Numbered from the stretch's first letter, positions 27,963 to 39,446 are shown. The stretch is 64,000 nucleotides of DNA from Rossellomorea aquimaris TF-12 (GCF_001648555.1 NZ_LQXM01000027.1:124001-188000); one strand, 5' to 3'. The notes: generated by a model from the letters alone, not told the origin. Numbers and translations are program-made.

Positions 27963-28745
27963 TTACTCTTTTTCCGGGTCGCTTGTAATATCTGTATTAA
28001 AATATTTTTCACTGATTTTCTTTAATGTTCCGTCTTCTCTTAATTTTTCCAAAGCGTTATTAATTTCCTCTAGTAAAGCTTCATTCTCTTTACTAACAGC
28101 AATGGCTTGTTCACTTCGTCCAATGAGTTCACGTGCTTCAAGATTTAATCCTGACGCGATTGCTTCCTTACCTGTTATAAAATCAGTAATTACGGCGTCA
28201 TGTTTCCCGTTATTCAGAGCTTCAAGAGCGACAACATCACTGTCATATTGCTGAATGTTATCCGTTACTCCTTGAGCTGTTTCAGCGTAAGTAGATCCTT
28301 TTGATACAGCAATTTCCATACCATTAAGATCATCTAATGTTTCTACTTTACTATCTGGGCGAACAAAAATTTGTGGACCAGAATAATAGTAAGGTGTAGA
28401 GAATTTCACTTCTTTCAAACGATCCTCCGTAATCGTATGACTCGCAACAGCGGCATCAAAACGACCGGATTTTACTCCTTCTACAATTCCGGCAAATTTA
28501 AACTTTTTTTGTTCCGGTTCAAGTCCTAATTCTTTCGCTACTGCTTCCGCAACCTCAATATCAAAGCCTGACATGGTTCCATCATTGTTCGTCACACTAA
28601 AAGGTTTAAACTCTCCTGAAGCTGCATATACAAATTTACCTTCATCTACTAATTTAGCGCCACTTTCCGTTGTTGCTTTGTCTCCACATGCTGCAAGAAG
28701 CAGTACGGAAAGAACGAGTATACTTATACCTAACCACTTTTTCAC
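27963..28745 (-). CDS. Polar amino acid ABC transporter, substrate-binding lipoprotein
   Basis: The 260-residue lipoprotein has a signal peptide with lipobox LLAAC (Cys near residue 20) and the SBP_bac_3 fold: GEFKPFSVTNNDGTMSGFDIEVA, the FAGIVEGVKSGRFDAAVAS segment and a C-terminal LREDGTLKKISEKYF. GTG at 28745 is chosen because GGGGG lies 9 nt upstream. It is the first gene of the transporter set, which is an insertion relative to the B. subtilis hemA-ysxC neighbourhood. Confidence 0.93.
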   Translation of the reverse strand: MKKWLGISILVLSVLLLAACGDKATTESGAKLVDEGKFVYAASGEFKPFSVTNNDGTMSGFDIEVAEAVAKELGLEPEQKKFKFAGIVEGVKSGRFDAAVASHTITEDRLKEVKFSTPYYYSGPQIFVRPDSKVETLDDLNGMEIAVSKGSTYAETAQGVTDNIQQYDSDVVALEALNNGKHDAVITDFITGKEAIASGLNLEARELIGRSEQAIAVSKENEALLEEINNALEKLREDGTLKKISEKYFNTDITSDPEKE

Positions 28746-28982
28746 GATCAATGTCCCCCTTGTATAGCTTGTAATATCTTTAATCTTTCACAATTGTATC
28801 AACAATAGAGAAAATTCTCAAAATTCATATCTCTCGATAATTGGATGTAATTTCCCATTTTTGTTACTGAAGCTCATTGAGCTTCCATTTAGATAGACAT
28901 GCCTCTACATCCTTCCATTTCCTCCAATATCCATAGATAGCATAGTTCTATAAGCCCTGTTTTCCATTTTCACAAACTAAAA

Positions 28983-29013
28983 ACGCTCCAATCGTTTAAT
29001 ACGATTAGAGCGT
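28983..29013 (-). terminator. ysxC terminator
   Basis: ACGCTCCAATCGT and ACGATTAGAGCGT form a 13-bp stem with one mismatch and a 5-nt loop, just beyond the ysxC stop codon. Confidence 0.8.
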
Positions 29014-29020
29014 CCATTTG

Positions 29021-29605
29021 TTATTTATAATATGATTTAATGGCATCCCATGCTTTATCTTTTCCAAGTCCGGTTTCAGATGAAAATTTTATAAGATGAT
29101 CGTCGCTATCCATATTCAACGTTTCTCTTGTTGCTTTCAAATGTTTTTCCCATTTCCCTTTTGGAATTTTATCTGCTTTCGTAGCAATGACAATACAGGA
29201 CAACCCATAATGCTTTAGAAAATCATACATCATCACGTCGTCTTTTGAAGGTGGATGACGAAGATCAACAATTAACAATACAGCTTTTAATTGTTCACGG
29301 GATGTGATGTATGTTTCAATCATTTTCCCCCATGCCTCTCGTTCAGTCTTTGAGACTTTCGCAAATCCATAACCAGGTACATCCACATAATATAACGTTT
29401 CTTCTATTTTATAAAAATTCAAGGTTTGGGTTTTACCAGGCTTAGACGAAATCCTTGCCATGCTCTTACGACCAATCATCTTATTGATAAAAGATGATTT
29501 CCCTACATTTGATCGGCCAGCTAAGGCAAACTCCGGAAGATGATCCTCGGGATATTGCTCAGGCCTCACTGCACTTATAACTAATTCAACTTGATTTACT
29601 TTCAC
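29021..29605 (-). CDS. ysxC: Ribosome biogenesis GTPase YsxC/EngB
   Basis: The 194-residue GTPase helps assemble the 50S ribosomal subunit and is essential in B. subtilis. GTPase motifs are clear: G1 [11 protein letters not shown]3 [10 protein letters not shown]4 ATKADK. The GTG start overlaps the lonA stop codon (GTGA), so it is coupled to lonA. It is followed by a terminator. Normal family length. Confidence 0.96.
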   Translation of the reverse strand: MKVNQVELVISAVRPEQYPEDHLPEFALAGRSNVGKSSFINKMIGRKSMARISSKPGKTQTLNFYKIEETLYYVDVPGYGFAKVSKTEREAWGKMIETYITSREQLKAVLLIVDLRHPPSKDDVMMYDFLKHYGLSCIVIATKADKIPKGKWEKHLKATRETLNMDSDDHLIKFSSETGLGKDKAWDAIKSYYK

Positions 29606-31926
29606 TTCTTTTCACCTACTAATGCTTTCTCTAAGACTTCATCAATATGGGAAGCAAGGATGAAAGTTAAATCTTCCCTTACACTTTCAGGAATATCATC
29701 AATATCCTTTTCATTATCCTTTGGAAGAATAATGGTTTTAATTCCAGCACGATGAGCACTTAATGTTTTTTCTTTTACTCCACCTATTGGAAGTACTCTC
29801 CCTCGAAGTGTCATTTCCCCAGTCATTCCTACCTCACGACTAACATATTTCCCTGTTAATGCTGAAACAATAGCCGTCGTAATCGTTATACCCGCTGATG
29901 GTCCATCCTTAGGAACAGCCCCTTCAGGTACGTGGATATGAATGTCTTGTTTCTCATAAAACCCTTCATCTATACCAAGGTCCTTTGCTTTTGAACGAAC
30001 ATAACTAAAAGCAGTTTGAGCTGATTCCTTCATAACGTCTCCTAGTTTACCCGTTAATACAAGCTTACCAGAACCAGGAGCTAATGAAACCTCTATTTGC
30101 AGAGTATCCCCACCAACCGTTGTATAAGCAAGACCAGTGGCAACCCCGATTTGATTTTCCGTTTCTGCTTGACCGTATCGGAATCGTTTTTTCCCTAAAA
30201 ATTCATCTATGTTAGAGCTGGTGACTATTACACGTTTTTTATCGCCAGAAACGATAATTTTTGCTGTTTTCCTACAAAGAGCCGCTAACTGACGTTCCAA
30301 GCTACGAACTCCGGCTTCACGTGAATAATAACGTACGATGTCAATAATCGCTTCGTCTCTTACTTGAAGCTTGGATTTCGTTAATCCGTGTTCCTCTATC
30401 TGTTTAGGCAATAAGTGTTGTTTTGCAATGTTCACTTTTTCTAGTTCAGTGTATCCGGCAATCGTAATGATTTCCATCCGATCTCTTAATGGTCCAGGAA
30501 TCGTAGACAAGTCATTGGCCGTTGCAATAAACATCACTTTCGATAAATCATAGGTTTCTTCAATATAGTGATCACTAAAAGTAGAATTTTGTTCAGGGTC
30601 CAGTACTTCAAGCATTGCAGAAGAAGGGTCTCCTCTGAAATCACTTGACATCTTGTCTATTTCATCCAATAAGAAAACTGGGTTAATGGTTCCTGCCTTC
30701 TTCATTCCACGAATGATTCTTCCCGGCATGGCCCCTACATACGTACGGCGATGTCCTCTAACCTCTGATTCATCTCGAACTCCACCTAATGATACCCGAA
30801 CGAAGTTTCGTCCTAAGGATTCAGCTACGGAACGAGCCAAGCTTGTTTTCCCTACTCCTGGCGGTCCAGCAAGACAAAGGATAGGTCCTTTAAGAGACTT
30901 TGTTAATTGTTGAACAGCAAGATACTCTAAAACTCTTTCTTTTACTTTTTCAAGTCCATAGTGATCACGATTTAAAATCATTTCAGAACGTTTGATATCT
31001 AATTGATCTTCAGTTTCGGTTGACCAAGGTAAAGATACAAGCCACTCTATATAATTACGAATCACAGAGCTTTCAGCAGAACTTGAAGGAACCTTTTCAT
31101 AACGGGCTAATTCCTTTAACGCTGTCAGTTCTACTTCTTCAGGCATATTGGCTTGTTCGATTTTAGATGTTAAATCTTCAACCTCACCCGTTTTTCCTTC
31201 TTTATCTCCAAGCTCTTTTTGAATGGCTTTCATTTGTTCTCTTAGGTAGTACTCTTTCTGAGTTCTTTCCATGGAACGCTTTACTCGCTGACCAATTTTC
31301 TTTTCTAAGCTTAATACTTCTTTTTCATTGTTAATGGTTTCAATCACCATTTGAAGGCGCTTTTTAATGTCTAGAGTTTCTAGTACCGCCTGCTTTTCCT
31401 TCATTTTCAACGGAAGGTGTGAAGCCACAATATCGGCTAGTCTCCCTGGTTCATCTATATCAGAAACAGTAGAATATGTTTCTGCAGATACTTTTTTTGA
31501 TAATTTTATGTATTGCTCGAAATAATTTAATAAGGTTCTCATAAGAGCATCTGTTTCTGATTCTTTTTTCTCAGAATCTTTAAAGTCTTCAACCTCTACC
31601 TCATAGTATTCGTCTTCATCTGTAAATGAAGAAATGGAAGCTCGATTCAAGCCTTCTACAAGAACTCTTATAGTGCCATTTGGTAATTTCAGCATTTGCT
31701 TTACCTTTGTCAATGTTCCCATTTCATAAAAATCTTCTTGTGTCGGCTCATCTATATTCATATCTTTTTGAGTAGTTAAGAAAATTAAATGATCATCCAT
31801 CATGGCTTTTTCTAAAGCTTGCACGGAGCGCTCACGTCCAACATCTAAATGTAAGACCATAGTTGGATAAACAAGCAAGCCTCTTAATGGAAGGAGGGGA
31901 ACCGTTAATTTATTCTTTTTTGCCAC
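29602..31926 (-). CDS. lonA: ATP-dependent protease LonA
   Basis: The 774-residue protease has the N-terminal substrate domain ([20 protein letters not shown]), a AAA+ domain with Walker [14 protein letters not shown] (near residue 355) and a C-terminal Ser-Lys protease domain with catalytic Ser in [17 protein letters not shown] at 31926 is chosen because GGAGGTG lies 6 nt upstream; the length then matches B. subtilis LonA. It degrades misfolded and regulatory proteins in the cytoplasm and is coupled to ysxC. Confidence 0.97.
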   Translation of the reverse strand: MAKKNKLTVPLLPLRGLLVYPTMVLHLDVGRERSVQALEKAMMDDHLIFLTTQKDMNIDEPTQEDFYEMGTLTKVKQMLKLPNGTIRVLVEGLNRASISSFTDEDEYYEVEVEDFKDSEKKESETDALMRTLLNYFEQYIKLSKKVSAETYSTVSDIDEPGRLADIVASHLPLKMKEKQAVLETLDIKKRLQMVIETINNEKEVLSLEKKIGQRVKRSMERTQKEYYLREQMKAIQKELGDKEGKTGEVEDLTSKIEQANMPEEVELTALKELARYEKVPSSSAESSVIRNYIEWLVSLPWSTETEDQLDIKRSEMILNRDHYGLEKVKERVLEYLAVQQLTKSLKGPILCLAGPPGVGKTSLARSVAESLGRNFVRVSLGGVRDESEVRGHRRTYVGAMPGRIIRGMKKAGTINPVFLLDEIDKMSSDFRGDPSSAMLEVLDPEQNSTFSDHYIEETYDLSKVMFIATANDLSTIPGPLRDRMEIITIAGYTELEKVNIAKQHLLPKQIEEHGLTKSKLQVRDEAIIDIVRYYSREAGVRSLERQLAALCRKTAKIIVSGDKKRVIVTSSNIDEFLGKKRFRYGQAETENQIGVATGLAYTTVGGDTLQIEVSLAPGSGKLVLTGKLGDVMKESAQTAFSYVRSKAKDLGIDEGFYEKQDIHIHVPEGAVPKDGPSAGITITTAIVSALTGKYVSREVGMTGEMTLRGRVLPIGGVKEKTLSAHRAGIKTIILPKDNEKDIDDIPESVREDLTFILASHIDEVLEKALVGEKK

Positions 31927-32051
31927 ATCTAACACCTCCAAAATTTGCTCTAAGCCTTTGTACAATTCTAACTTATTTACTAGGTAGTGTCTATTAAATA
32001 GGTATATACAACTTTAGCTTACACTTGTGTGTCTCCTCTGCTTCAAAAGCA

Positions 32052-32078
32052 AACCGATTCGGATAGACCCGAACCGGT
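32052..32078 (-). terminator. Hairpin after lonB
   Basis: AACCGATTCGG pairs with CCGAACCGGT (one G-T pair) on the minus strand. The T-run after it is interrupted (TTTGCTTTTG), so it is a moderate terminator just beyond lonB. Confidence 0.55.
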
Positions 32079-32084
32079 CATATA

Positions 32085-33743
32085 CTAAACACTTTTCTTA
32101 TTTTCGGTTAATATTGTGTCTTTTTGAGCTATTGGCTCTTTAAGTAAAGCTAAGTCTAATACATCCTTAAACGTTTCCACCGGTATTACATCTATGCCTT
32201 CAATAGTCTTTAAAATCCCTTGCTGGTTCTCATATGGAATGATCGCTACGGTTGCACCGGCTATTTTTGCCGCTTTCACTTTAGGATAAACTCCTCCTAC
32301 CGGTTTTACCATTCCATGTATACTGATTTCTCCTGTTAAAGCAAGATTGTGTTTTATGGGAATTCGATAGATGGCTGAGTATATCCCAAGGGCCATAGCA
32401 ATACCGGCAGAAGGACCGTCAACAGGAATACCTCCTGGAAAATTCACATGAATATCGTATTGATCTGCCGGAACGCCCATAGAACGAAGAACGGTTATGA
32501 CATTTTCGATTGATCCTTTAGCCATACTCTTTCTTCTAATGGATTTACTTCGATCTCCAATGCTTTCTTCTTCCACAATACCTGTTACATTAATTAAGCC
32601 CTTTTCAGAAGCCGGAATCACTGTCACTTCAATTTCTAATAGGGAACCTGTATTAGGACCGACTACGGCTAATCCATTTACAAGACCAATAGAAGCTTTT
32701 TCATTAATTTTCTTTTGATACCTCGGACTCAGTTGGCTTGATTGTATGATCCACTCTAATTCATGGTCCAGGATTTCATTACGATTTTCTGTTATGGCTA
32801 CTCCAGCGGCGATTTGTACCATATTTACTGCTTCTCGACCATTTCGTGAGTATGTTGAAAGGATTTCAAGACCCTTTTCACTCAGTTGCATATTCACCTT
32901 ATCTGCCGCTCTAGCTGCCACCTGTTTCACTTCATCCTGTTCTAGCTCTCTAAAGAAAACTTCCATGCATCTTGATCGAATAGCTGGTGGAATTTCGTTT
33001 GGAGTACGTGTAGTTGCCCCAATTAGGCGGAAATCTGCCGGAAGGCCATTTTTGAAAATATCATGTATATGATTGGGGATTTGATGATTTTCTTCATTAT
33101 AATAAGCACTTTCCAAAAAGACTCTTCGATCTTCCAGGACCTTTAACAGTTTATTCATTTGAATAGGATGTAATTCACCAATTTCATCAATAAACAAAAC
33201 TCCGCCATGAGCGTTTGTAACAGCTCCTTGCTTTGGCTGTGGAATCCCAGCCTGTCCCATTGCACCTGCCCCTTGATAAATAGGGTCATGTACTGATCCA
33301 ATCAACGGGTCGGCAATTCCTCTTTCATCAAATCGGGCGGTTGTAGCATCCAGCTCAACAAATACGGCTGACTGACGAAAAGGGGATTTCATCATTTTTT
33401 TGGCTTCTTCTAAAACCAGCCGAGCTGCTGCTGTTTTCCCTACACCTGGTGGACCGTAAATAATAACGTGTTGTGGATTGGGGCTACACAAAGCCGCCTT
33501 TAGTGATTTAATTCCATCCTCTTGACCAATGATATCATCAAAACTAGATGGTCGAACCTTTTCAGCCAGAGGTTCCGTTAAGGATATGGATCTCATCTTT
33601 CTTAGCTCTTCCATTTCCTTTTTTGATTCACGGTCAATGGATACTTTTTGCGTTCGTTGGTTTTTTAATAAGTTCCAAAAATACAACCCAATGATGATCC
33701 CGAAGAATAACTGAATAAATAAAGCGATACTAGTAAAGCTCAT
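32085..33743 (-). CDS. lonB: ATP-dependent protease LonB
   Basis: The 552-residue protease has an N-terminal membrane or hydrophobic segment (SFTSIALFIQLFFGIIIGLY), Walker [15 protein letters not shown] and the catalytic Ser in PVDGPSAGIAMALG. B. subtilis LonB is forespore-specific under sigma F and is close to lonA, as here. ATG at 33743 is chosen because GGAGGG lies just upstream. It lacks the large LonA N-domain, as expected for this subfamily. Confidence 0.95.
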   Translation of the reverse strand: MSFTSIALFIQLFFGIIIGLYFWNLLKNQRTQKVSIDRESKKEMEELRKMRSISLTEPLAEKVRPSSFDDIIGQEDGIKSLKAALCSPNPQHVIIYGPPGVGKTAAARLVLEEAKKMMKSPFRQSAVFVELDATTARFDERGIADPLIGSVHDPIYQGAGAMGQAGIPQPKQGAVTNAHGGVLFIDEIGELHPIQMNKLLKVLEDRRVFLESAYYNEENHQIPNHIHDIFKNGLPADFRLIGATTRTPNEIPPAIRSRCMEVFFRELEQDEVKQVAARAADKVNMQLSEKGLEILSTYSRNGREAVNMVQIAAGVAITENRNEILDHELEWIIQSSQLSPRYQKKINEKASIGLVNGLAVVGPNTGSLLEIEVTVIPASEKGLINVTGIVEEESIGDRSKSIRRKSMAKGSIENVITVLRSMGVPADQYDIHVNFPGGIPVDGPSAGIAMALGIYSAIYRIPIKHNLALTGEISIHGMVKPVGGVYPKVKAAKIAGATVAIIPYENQQGILKTIEGIDVIPVETFKDVLDLALLKEPIAQKDTILTENKKSV

Positions 33744-33920
33744 TCTTCTCCCTCCAAGTAGATACATGTTGTTAACGGTTAGTATCTCCCTCACCATGTG
33801 GGAATAAACAAGGAAATTCGAAAAGCGGAAGGTACCTTGATCAGAGGCAATATGCGTAAAAAGAGTACATTGGTTAAGTCATAATTGATAGAACTTGTCA
33901 TCATTTAAAACTTTACCGTA

Positions 33921-34352
33921 AGGTTTGTTTCTTAGGGTTTGTTGCTATTTTATCGAAGAAAATAATAGTTGATTTCCGCTGCAGGATACTCGCTTTCCGC
34001 GGGGCGGGCGGTTAGCTTCCTCAGCTTCGCCTGTGGGGTCTCACCTGTACCGCTATTCCCGCAGGAGTCGAGTACCTTCCGCTCCAACCAACTTTCGAAG
34101 CATGAGTTTTTTATTAAATACAATAAACATTTAAAAGCAGTTTTCCAAAAGAAAAAAGTGGTCGATTTAAGTTTCTATCTTAGAAAATCTGTATACTAAA
34201 AGATTTTTTCGACTTTTAAGCTCTGTCACGTAATTCCTTGTATATGGTGAGGGGAACTGCTAGACTTCTGAGGAAAAACGACCGTACGCTGGCTGCAAGC
34301 GAAGCGGTTCCTCTCACCATCTTGCACACACTGTTTGACATTGAAAAAACCT
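33921..34352. repeat. Composite hairpin repeat, copy 2 (A at 33968-34092, linker, B at 34246-34318)
   Basis: Type A is about 125 bp, bounded by GTTGATT and AACCAAC arms. Type B is shortened to 73 bp by loss of most of its core. The left edge AGGTTTGTTTCTTAGGGTTT resembles the terminal repeats of copies 3 and 4; the right edge runs into the clpX terminator. The linker contains ATGAGTTTTTTATTAAA (34102-34118), also present in copy 4. It fills most of the 657-bp lonB-clpX gap, in which I see no gene. Confidence 0.9.
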
Positions 34353-34355
34353 AAT

Positions 34356-34393
34356 AAAAAAATCCTAGAATGAAAATTCATTCTAGGATTTTT
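34356..34393 (-). terminator. clpX terminator
   Basis: AAATCCTAGAATG pairs with CATTCTAGGATTT around a 6-nt loop, with T-runs on both strands, a few bases beyond the clpX stop codon. Confidence 0.9.
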
Positions 34394-34401
34394 GGCATTA
34401 A

Positions 34402-35676
34402 TTATGCAGACGTTTTTGTTTCTTCATTCGGATCAATGATTGTGCCATCCTCTAACATTAAATGAGGTGCGGCATCATTCAGAATTGTCTCTTTTGTGAT
34501 GATACATTTTTTAATGTCATCACGAGAAGGCAGGTCAAACATTACATCAAGCATCATCGTTTCGATAATTGATCGAAGACCACGAGCTCCTGTTTTACGC
34601 TCAATTGCTTTCTTCGAAATTTCGATTAATGCATCATCTGTAAATTCTAATTCTACGTCGTCTAGTTCAAGCATTTTTTGATATTGCTTTACTAGTGCAT
34701 TTTTAGGTTTCGTTAGAATTTCTACTAATGCTTCTTCATCAAGTGGTTCAAGACTAGAAATAACAGGTAAACGACCGATGAATTCAGGAATTAAACCAAA
34801 TCTTAATAAATCTTCTGGAACTACTTTAGTAAGTAGAGATTTTTCTTCCTTCACATCGGCTTTTTTTGGATCAGATCCAAACCCGATTACTTTTTGTCCT
34901 AAACGACGCTTAATAATTTGTTCAATACCATCAAAGGCACCACCACAGATGAATAGAACATTTGATGTATCGATTTGAATAAATTCTTGATGAGGGTGCT
35001 TACGTCCACCTTGAGGAGGAACACTTGCTACTGTACCTTCAAGAATTTTTAGAAGCGCTTGCTGAACACCTTCACCAGAAACATCTCTAGTAATAGAAGG
35101 ATTCTCAGATTTTCTTGCTACCTTATCGATTTCATCGATGTAAATGATTCCTTTTTCTGCTTTTTCTACATCGTAATCAGCAGCTTGAATTAATTTTAGT
35201 AAAATGTTTTCCACATCTTCACCAACGTATCCTGCCTCTGTTAAAGAAGTAGCATCTGCAATAGCAAATGGAACGTTTAGTATACGTGCTAAAGTTTGTG
35301 CAAGTAATGTTTTACCACTACCAGTTGGTCCGATCATAGCGATATTACTTTTAGATAGTTCAACGTCATCTACTTTGCTACTGGAGTTGATACGTTTGTA
35401 GTGGTTATAAACAGCCACAGCCAGGGATTTTTTTGCCTGGTCTTGGCCAATGACATACTCATCCAAAATCTCTCTGATTTCACGAGGTTTCGGTACATCC
35501 TTAAATTCAACTTCTTCTTCTGTACCCAGCTCTTCTTCTACAATCTCAGTACATAGCTCAATACATTCATCACATATATATACACCTGGACCTGCGACTA
35601 ATTTACGTACTTGATCTTGTGTTTTACCACAAAAAGAACACTTTAACTGTCCTTTTTCATCATTAAATTTAAACAA
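34402..35676 (-). CDS. clpX: ClpX, ATPase subunit of the ClpXP protease
   Basis: The 424-residue AAA+ unfoldase has an N-terminal C4 zinc domain (CSFCGKTQ and CDEC), Walker [13 protein letters not shown] (near residue 120), Walker [15 protein letters not shown] and the IGF-type loop [10 protein letters not shown], which docks on ClpP. It feeds tagged and regulatory proteins to ClpP. It sits downstream of tig as in B. subtilis, 450 bp apart, so it probably has its own promoter. Confidence 0.97.
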   Translation of the reverse strand: MFKFNDEKGQLKCSFCGKTQDQVRKLVAGPGVYICDECIELCTEIVEEELGTEEEVEFKDVPKPREIREILDEYVIGQDQAKKSLAVAVYNHYKRINSSSKVDDVELSKSNIAMIGPTGSGKTLLAQTLARILNVPFAIADATSLTEAGYVGEDVENILLKLIQAADYDVEKAEKGIIYIDEIDKVARKSENPSITRDVSGEGVQQALLKILEGTVASVPPQGGRKHPHQEFIQIDTSNVLFICGGAFDGIEQIIKRRLGQKVIGFGSDPKKADVKEEKSLLTKVVPEDLLRFGLIPEFIGRLPVISSLEPLDEEALVEILTKPKNALVKQYQKMLELDDVELEFTDDALIEISKKAIERKTGARGLRSIIETMMLDVMFDLPSRDDIKKCIITKETILNDAAPHLMLEDGTIIDPNEETKTSA

Positions 35677-36125
35677 TGATTTTCACCCCTTAGTTAAAAC
35701 TTCATTAAATTGTGTACTATTTCCTAAAAACGAACGTTTCCTTACAATATACTTACCATCAAGTTATGTACTGCATTTTATCATAATATATGTTGGCAAT
35801 GAAATTGATACGATTCTATAAGAATTATCTTATTATGTAACACGTTTTTTAGCAAATATTTTAATTCGCTACTATTTTTATGGTATCCATTTTACGTAAG
35901 TAGATGTAAGGAAACTTATGTATTGAATAATATAAAAAACAAACCCTGTTTACTAAGGTTTATCCAAAAAAGATGGTTCTTATTCTTCTTATAAAACGAA
36001 ACTATATTCACTAAATGTAGAGTCTACGATATAGACCTATTTACTTTTTATAAAGTAAGATGAATTTTCATTTGAATTTTTTAAAAACAAGGCACGAAAT
36101 AAATCGCGCCTTGTTTCTATTTTAA
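35677..36125. other. Gap between clpX and tig
   Basis: AT-rich. It holds the tig terminator at its far end and presumably the clpX promoter in 35760-35830 (minus strand has TAAAAT- and TTGCCA-like elements with poor spacing). No gene or strong RNA structure is seen in between. Confidence 0.4.
36085..36116 (-). terminator. tig terminator
   Basis: AAACAAGGC and GCCTTGTTT form the outer stem, extended by CG pairs, just after the tig stop codon, followed by a T-rich run. Confidence 0.8.
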
Positions 36126-37412
36126 TTATGCTACAGTTTTGCTGTTTTCAACAAGGAATTCTACTGCTTTACGAACTTTAAGGTCCGCTTTAAGAGTATC
36201 AAGTCCACCTAATGCTTGTTTGATGTTGTCTACAGACATATTGTATTGTTCAGCCATTTTGCTTACTTCTTCTTCAGCTTCTTCATCTGTTACTTCAAGA
36301 TTTTCAGCAATAGAAATAGCTTCTAATGTTAGGTTCGTACGAACGCGTTTTCCAGCATCTTCTTTCATTTGACCACGAAGATCTTCTTCTGTTTGACCAG
36401 AGAATTGGAAGTAAAGCTCTAAGTTCATACCTTGCATTTGAAGACGTTGTTCAAATTCTTGCATCATACGATCAACTTCGCTGTTAACCATTACTTCAGG
36501 AATTTCAACTTCTGCATTTTCAGATGCTTTTTCTACTAGTGTTTCACGAACTGCTGTTTCTGCTTCAGTCTTTTTAGACTCTTTAAGACGATTTTCGATT
36601 TTTTCTTTAAGTGCTGCTAATGTTTCTACTTCTTCATCAGCATCTTTTGCAAATTCGTCATCTAAAGCTGGAAGTTCTTTAGTTTTGATTTCGTGAATTT
36701 TCACTTTAAACGTTGCTGGTTTACCAGCAAGCTCAGCTGCATGGTATTCTTCTGGGAAAGATACTTCTACTTCTTTCTCTTCGCCCGTTTCAACACCAAC
36801 TAGTTGCTCTTCAAAACCTGGAATGAATTGACCAGAACCAAGTTCAAGAGAGTAGTTCTCTGCTTGGCCGCCTTCGAATGCTTCACCGTCAACGAATCCT
36901 TCGAAATCCATTGTTACTGTATCGCCTTCTTCAGCTTTGCCTTCTTCTTTCACTACAAGCTCAGCTTGTTTTTCTTGAAGTGCTGTAAGTTCTGCTTGAA
37001 CATCTTCAGCAGTTACTTCTGTTTCTACTTTTTCAACTTCTAAGCCTTTGTACTCACCAAGTTTAACTTCTGGTTTCACTTGTACTTTAGCAGTGAAGAT
37101 TAAATCTTTTCCTTGCTCCATTTGCTCAACATCGATTTCTGGACGATCGATAGGATCGATTCCTGTTTCTTCAATCGCTTTAGCATAAGCTTCTGGCAAA
37201 ATGAAGTCTAAAGCATCTTGGTATAATGATTCAACACCAAAACGTTTTTCAAACATTCCACGAGGCATTTTCCCTTTACGGAATCCTGGTACATTTACTT
37301 GTTTTACAACCTTTTTAAAAGCAGCGTCTAAACCTTCGTTTACTTTTGCAGCTTCTACTTCAATTGTAAGAACTCCTTGATTTCCTTCTTGCTTTTCCCA
37401 TTTTGCTGACAT
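36126..37412 (-). CDS. tig: Trigger factor
   Basis: The 428-residue ribosome-bound chaperone and peptidyl-prolyl isomerase has the N-terminal ribosome-binding signature [10 protein letters not shown] (near residue 43), a central FKBP-like domain ([20 protein letters not shown], about 155-245) and a long helical C-terminal domain. Length and composition (high E and K) are normal. It stands alone between two gaps. Confidence 0.97.
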   Translation of the reverse strand: MSAKWEKQEGNQGVLTIEVEAAKVNEGLDAAFKKVVKQVNVPGFRKGKMPRGMFEKRFGVESLYQDALDFILPEAYAKAIEETGIDPIDRPEIDVEQMEQGKDLIFTAKVQVKPEVKLGEYKGLEVEKVETEVTAEDVQAELTALQEKQAELVVKEEGKAEEGDTVTMDFEGFVDGEAFEGGQAENYSLELGSGQFIPGFEEQLVGVETGEEKEVEVSFPEEYHAAELAGKPATFKVKIHEIKTKELPALDDEFAKDADEEVETLAALKEKIENRLKESKKTEAETAVRETLVEKASENAEVEIPEVMVNSEVDRMMQEFEQRLQMQGMNLELYFQFSGQTEEDLRGQMKEDAGKRVRTNLTLEAISIAENLEVTDEEAEEEVSKMAEQYNMSVDNIKQALGGLDTLKADLKVRKAVEFLVENSKTVA

Positions 37413-37572
37413 ACTATTCCCTCCAACAATCTATATTTGATCGATTTTTTTTACGCATAGTAGTAGATAGTCCCGTATGAAATCTAGCACTATCATCGTA
37501 AATATATAAAAAACTTTTACATTGCAACCATTATATTATAACATACAGCGGCTTTCTTTCAACAGAGAGCAC

Positions 37573-38577
37573 TTAAATAGTAGGAGAGGAAATTTCCTCT
37601 AGCTCCTTTAATTTATGAAGAATCGGCTCACAATCAGGATTTCCCTCGATATGTTCCCTTAATTCATCTTCAAGAACGGTATCTGAAAACATACTTGCAG
37701 TATAAAACCCATACACAATAGCCAAATCTTCTTGCTTTCCTTGTAAAGGAAATGGATACATGAGAAACGAATGACGCTTATATAGTTCTAAAACGTGCTG
37801 AAGCAATGTAGGATTTCTCTGCTGTAGTAAGTCCTCTATTTCACTTACTGTTTCTGTGAAAATTTCTGATTCAAACATATCCTGAAGTGTTGAAGGACGA
37901 ACAACTTCCTGTTTCTTTAACTTTGAAACCACCACTTCTTTTTCAATCCCATGTTCTCTGAATACATTTAATATCATCGTTTGCAGGAACGGATGTGCGT
38001 CAGAATCCTTTAAAATCAATTCTAATTCCAATAAAAACGGTCGAATGTTCCGGTGAACAAGTTCTGCAACAAGTATAGTTTGCTCTTCAAGACTTTTACC
38101 TTTTAATATAGAAGTCTGTTGCACGATTTCTTTTGATGAAGGCAACGGCTCTTTTCCGTTTAATACTTTTTCACTGAAGTGAAGTAATTTTTTGAAATGA
38201 TCTTCTTTTTCGAAAGGAACTTCCTTTTCGTCAAATAATGCATGAATCGTCTCGACTACCTCAGTATGTTGATGAAGTTGAATCAGAATCATTATATACA
38301 TATCAACAACTTCAAAATAATCACCAATTCCTTCAAGGAGCATTTCTTTACAAATAGTTTTTGCTTGCTCATACTCTTTACCTTCATAGAGGGATAAGAC
38401 TAGGGCTGTATTAATGTCAGGGTTTTCTGGATCTAATTCATAAGCTTGTGTCAGGAGCTCAGAAGATACATGGATATCTCCTTTTTCTAATGCTTGAACA
38501 CCCTTTTCCAAAAGCCTGTCCTTTAATCCAGGAAAATAAACGATTTTTCCATTACTGTTTTGGTTTTCCTTCGTCAT
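37573..38577 (-). CDS. ysoA: YsoA-like TPR-repeat protein
   Basis: The 334-residue soluble protein has TPR-like helices in its first third (GVQALEKGDIHVSSELLTQAYELDPENPDINTALV), without signal peptide or membrane segment. Position between tig and the tRNA-Arg gene is that of B. subtilis ysoA, a TPR protein of unknown function and similar length. No catalytic motif is visible. Confidence 0.8.
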   Translation of the reverse strand: MTKENQNSNGKIVYFPGLKDRLLEKGVQALEKGDIHVSSELLTQAYELDPENPDINTALVLSLYEGKEYEQAKTICKEMLLEGIGDYFEVVDMYIMILIQLHQHTEVVETIHALFDEKEVPFEKEDHFKKLLHFSEKVLNGKEPLPSSKEIVQQTSILKGKSLEEQTILVAELVHRNIRPFLLELELILKDSDAHPFLQTMILNVFREHGIEKEVVVSKLKKQEVVRPSTLQDMFESEIFTETVSEIEDLLQQRNPTLLQHVLELYKRHSFLMYPFPLQGKQEDLAIVYGFYTASMFSDTVLEDELREHIEGNPDCEPILHKLKELEEISSPTI

Positions 38578-38642
38578 ATACGTACCTGCCTATACTTTTT
38601 AGTTGATAATAGTTTAGCATTTTATTTCTTATATAACAAAAA

Positions 38643-38669
38643 AAGCTTACCTTTGGAAGGTAAGCTTAA
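38643..38669 (-). terminator. Terminator after tRNA-Arg
   Basis: AAGCTTACCT and AGGTAAGCTT form a perfect 10-bp stem with a 6-nt loop, followed on the minus strand by TTTTTTT. Confidence 0.9.
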
Positions 38670-38683
38670 AGTATGTAGGTTAA

Positions 38684-38760
<77 letters not shown>

Positions 38761-38890
38761 TTGATTTGTTTTTTAAGGACAATACTTATTATATTCACAT
38801 AGCATTAAGATGTCAACAGGTTTTAGAACTTTTTTTAAAACTATATTCATATGAAAAACACTTAACTTACAATGGAATCACTAACAAAAT

Positions 38891-38918
38891 GAAAAGGGCT
38901 CATTCATGAGCCCTTTTC
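38891..38918 (-). terminator. ysnB terminator
   Basis: GAAAAGGGCTCAT and ATGAGCCCTTTTC form a perfect 13-bp stem with a 2-nt loop, 8 nt beyond ysnB. Confidence 0.88.
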
Positions 38919-38925
38919 ATTCATG

Positions 38926-39435
38926 TTAAATAGTAAACACTTGTGTCAAATCATCCATCACTTCATGCTCATGTGTCAAAAATGTAACGGTTATCTTGTT
39001 TTCCATAACTTCCACCATTGCATACGTTCGCTCCTGTCTTCCACGAGGTAATCGTATACTTCCAGGATTTAAAAATAGAGTACCATTACTCATTTCAGCC
39101 CCTAAAGTGTGAGAGTGACCAAAGAAAACAAACTTAGCTCCTACTTCTTCAGCCTTGTAACGTAACTTCATTAAAGACATTTTTATTCCATAAAGATGTC
39201 CATGAGTGACGAGAATCGGATTCCCTTTAACATTCTCAACTAGATTTTCAGGGAATCGTGTATCCATATCACAGTTACCACGGACTGATAGATAGGAGGA
39301 GATCGCTTCATCATCAGCATTAAGCTCTGAATCACCACAATGGATCATTGCATCTACTTCAGAATAGTACCTGTTGGAAAGCTCCTCAATTTCTTCTGTT
39401 GAGCCATGACTGTCACTAACGATTAATAGTTTCAT
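38926..39435 (-). CDS. ysnB: YsnB, YfcE/MJ0936-type metallophosphoesterase
   Basis: The 169-residue phosphodiesterase has the calcineurin-like metal motifs: SDSHGS near the start, HCGDSE, VRGNCD, THGHLYG and FGHSHTLG. ATG at 39435 is chosen over the in-frame GTG at 39444 because of GGGTGAGG spacing. It is coupled in a rph-rdgB-ysnB operon, 11 bp after rdgB. The physiological substrate is unknown. Confidence 0.93.
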   Translation of the reverse strand: MKLLIVSDSHGSTEEIEELSNRYYSEVDAMIHCGDSELNADDEAISSYLSVRGNCDMDTRFPENLVENVKGNPILVTHGHLYGIKMSLMKLRYKAEEVGAKFVFFGHSHTLGAEMSNGTLFLNPGSIRLPRGRQERTYAMVEVMENKITVTFLTHEHEVMDDLTQVFTI

Positions 39436-39446
39436 TATCCTCACCC

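Noticed and set aside
33968..34092. Type A hairpin taken as a riboswitch or T-box before lonB or clpX
   Set aside because: It recurs at unrelated loci, lacks T-box and known riboswitch signatures and does not lie in a consistent place relative to a start codon.
35760..35830. clpX promoter
   Set aside because: Candidate -35 and -10 elements have poor spacing (13 nt), so no separate promoter feature is claimed.
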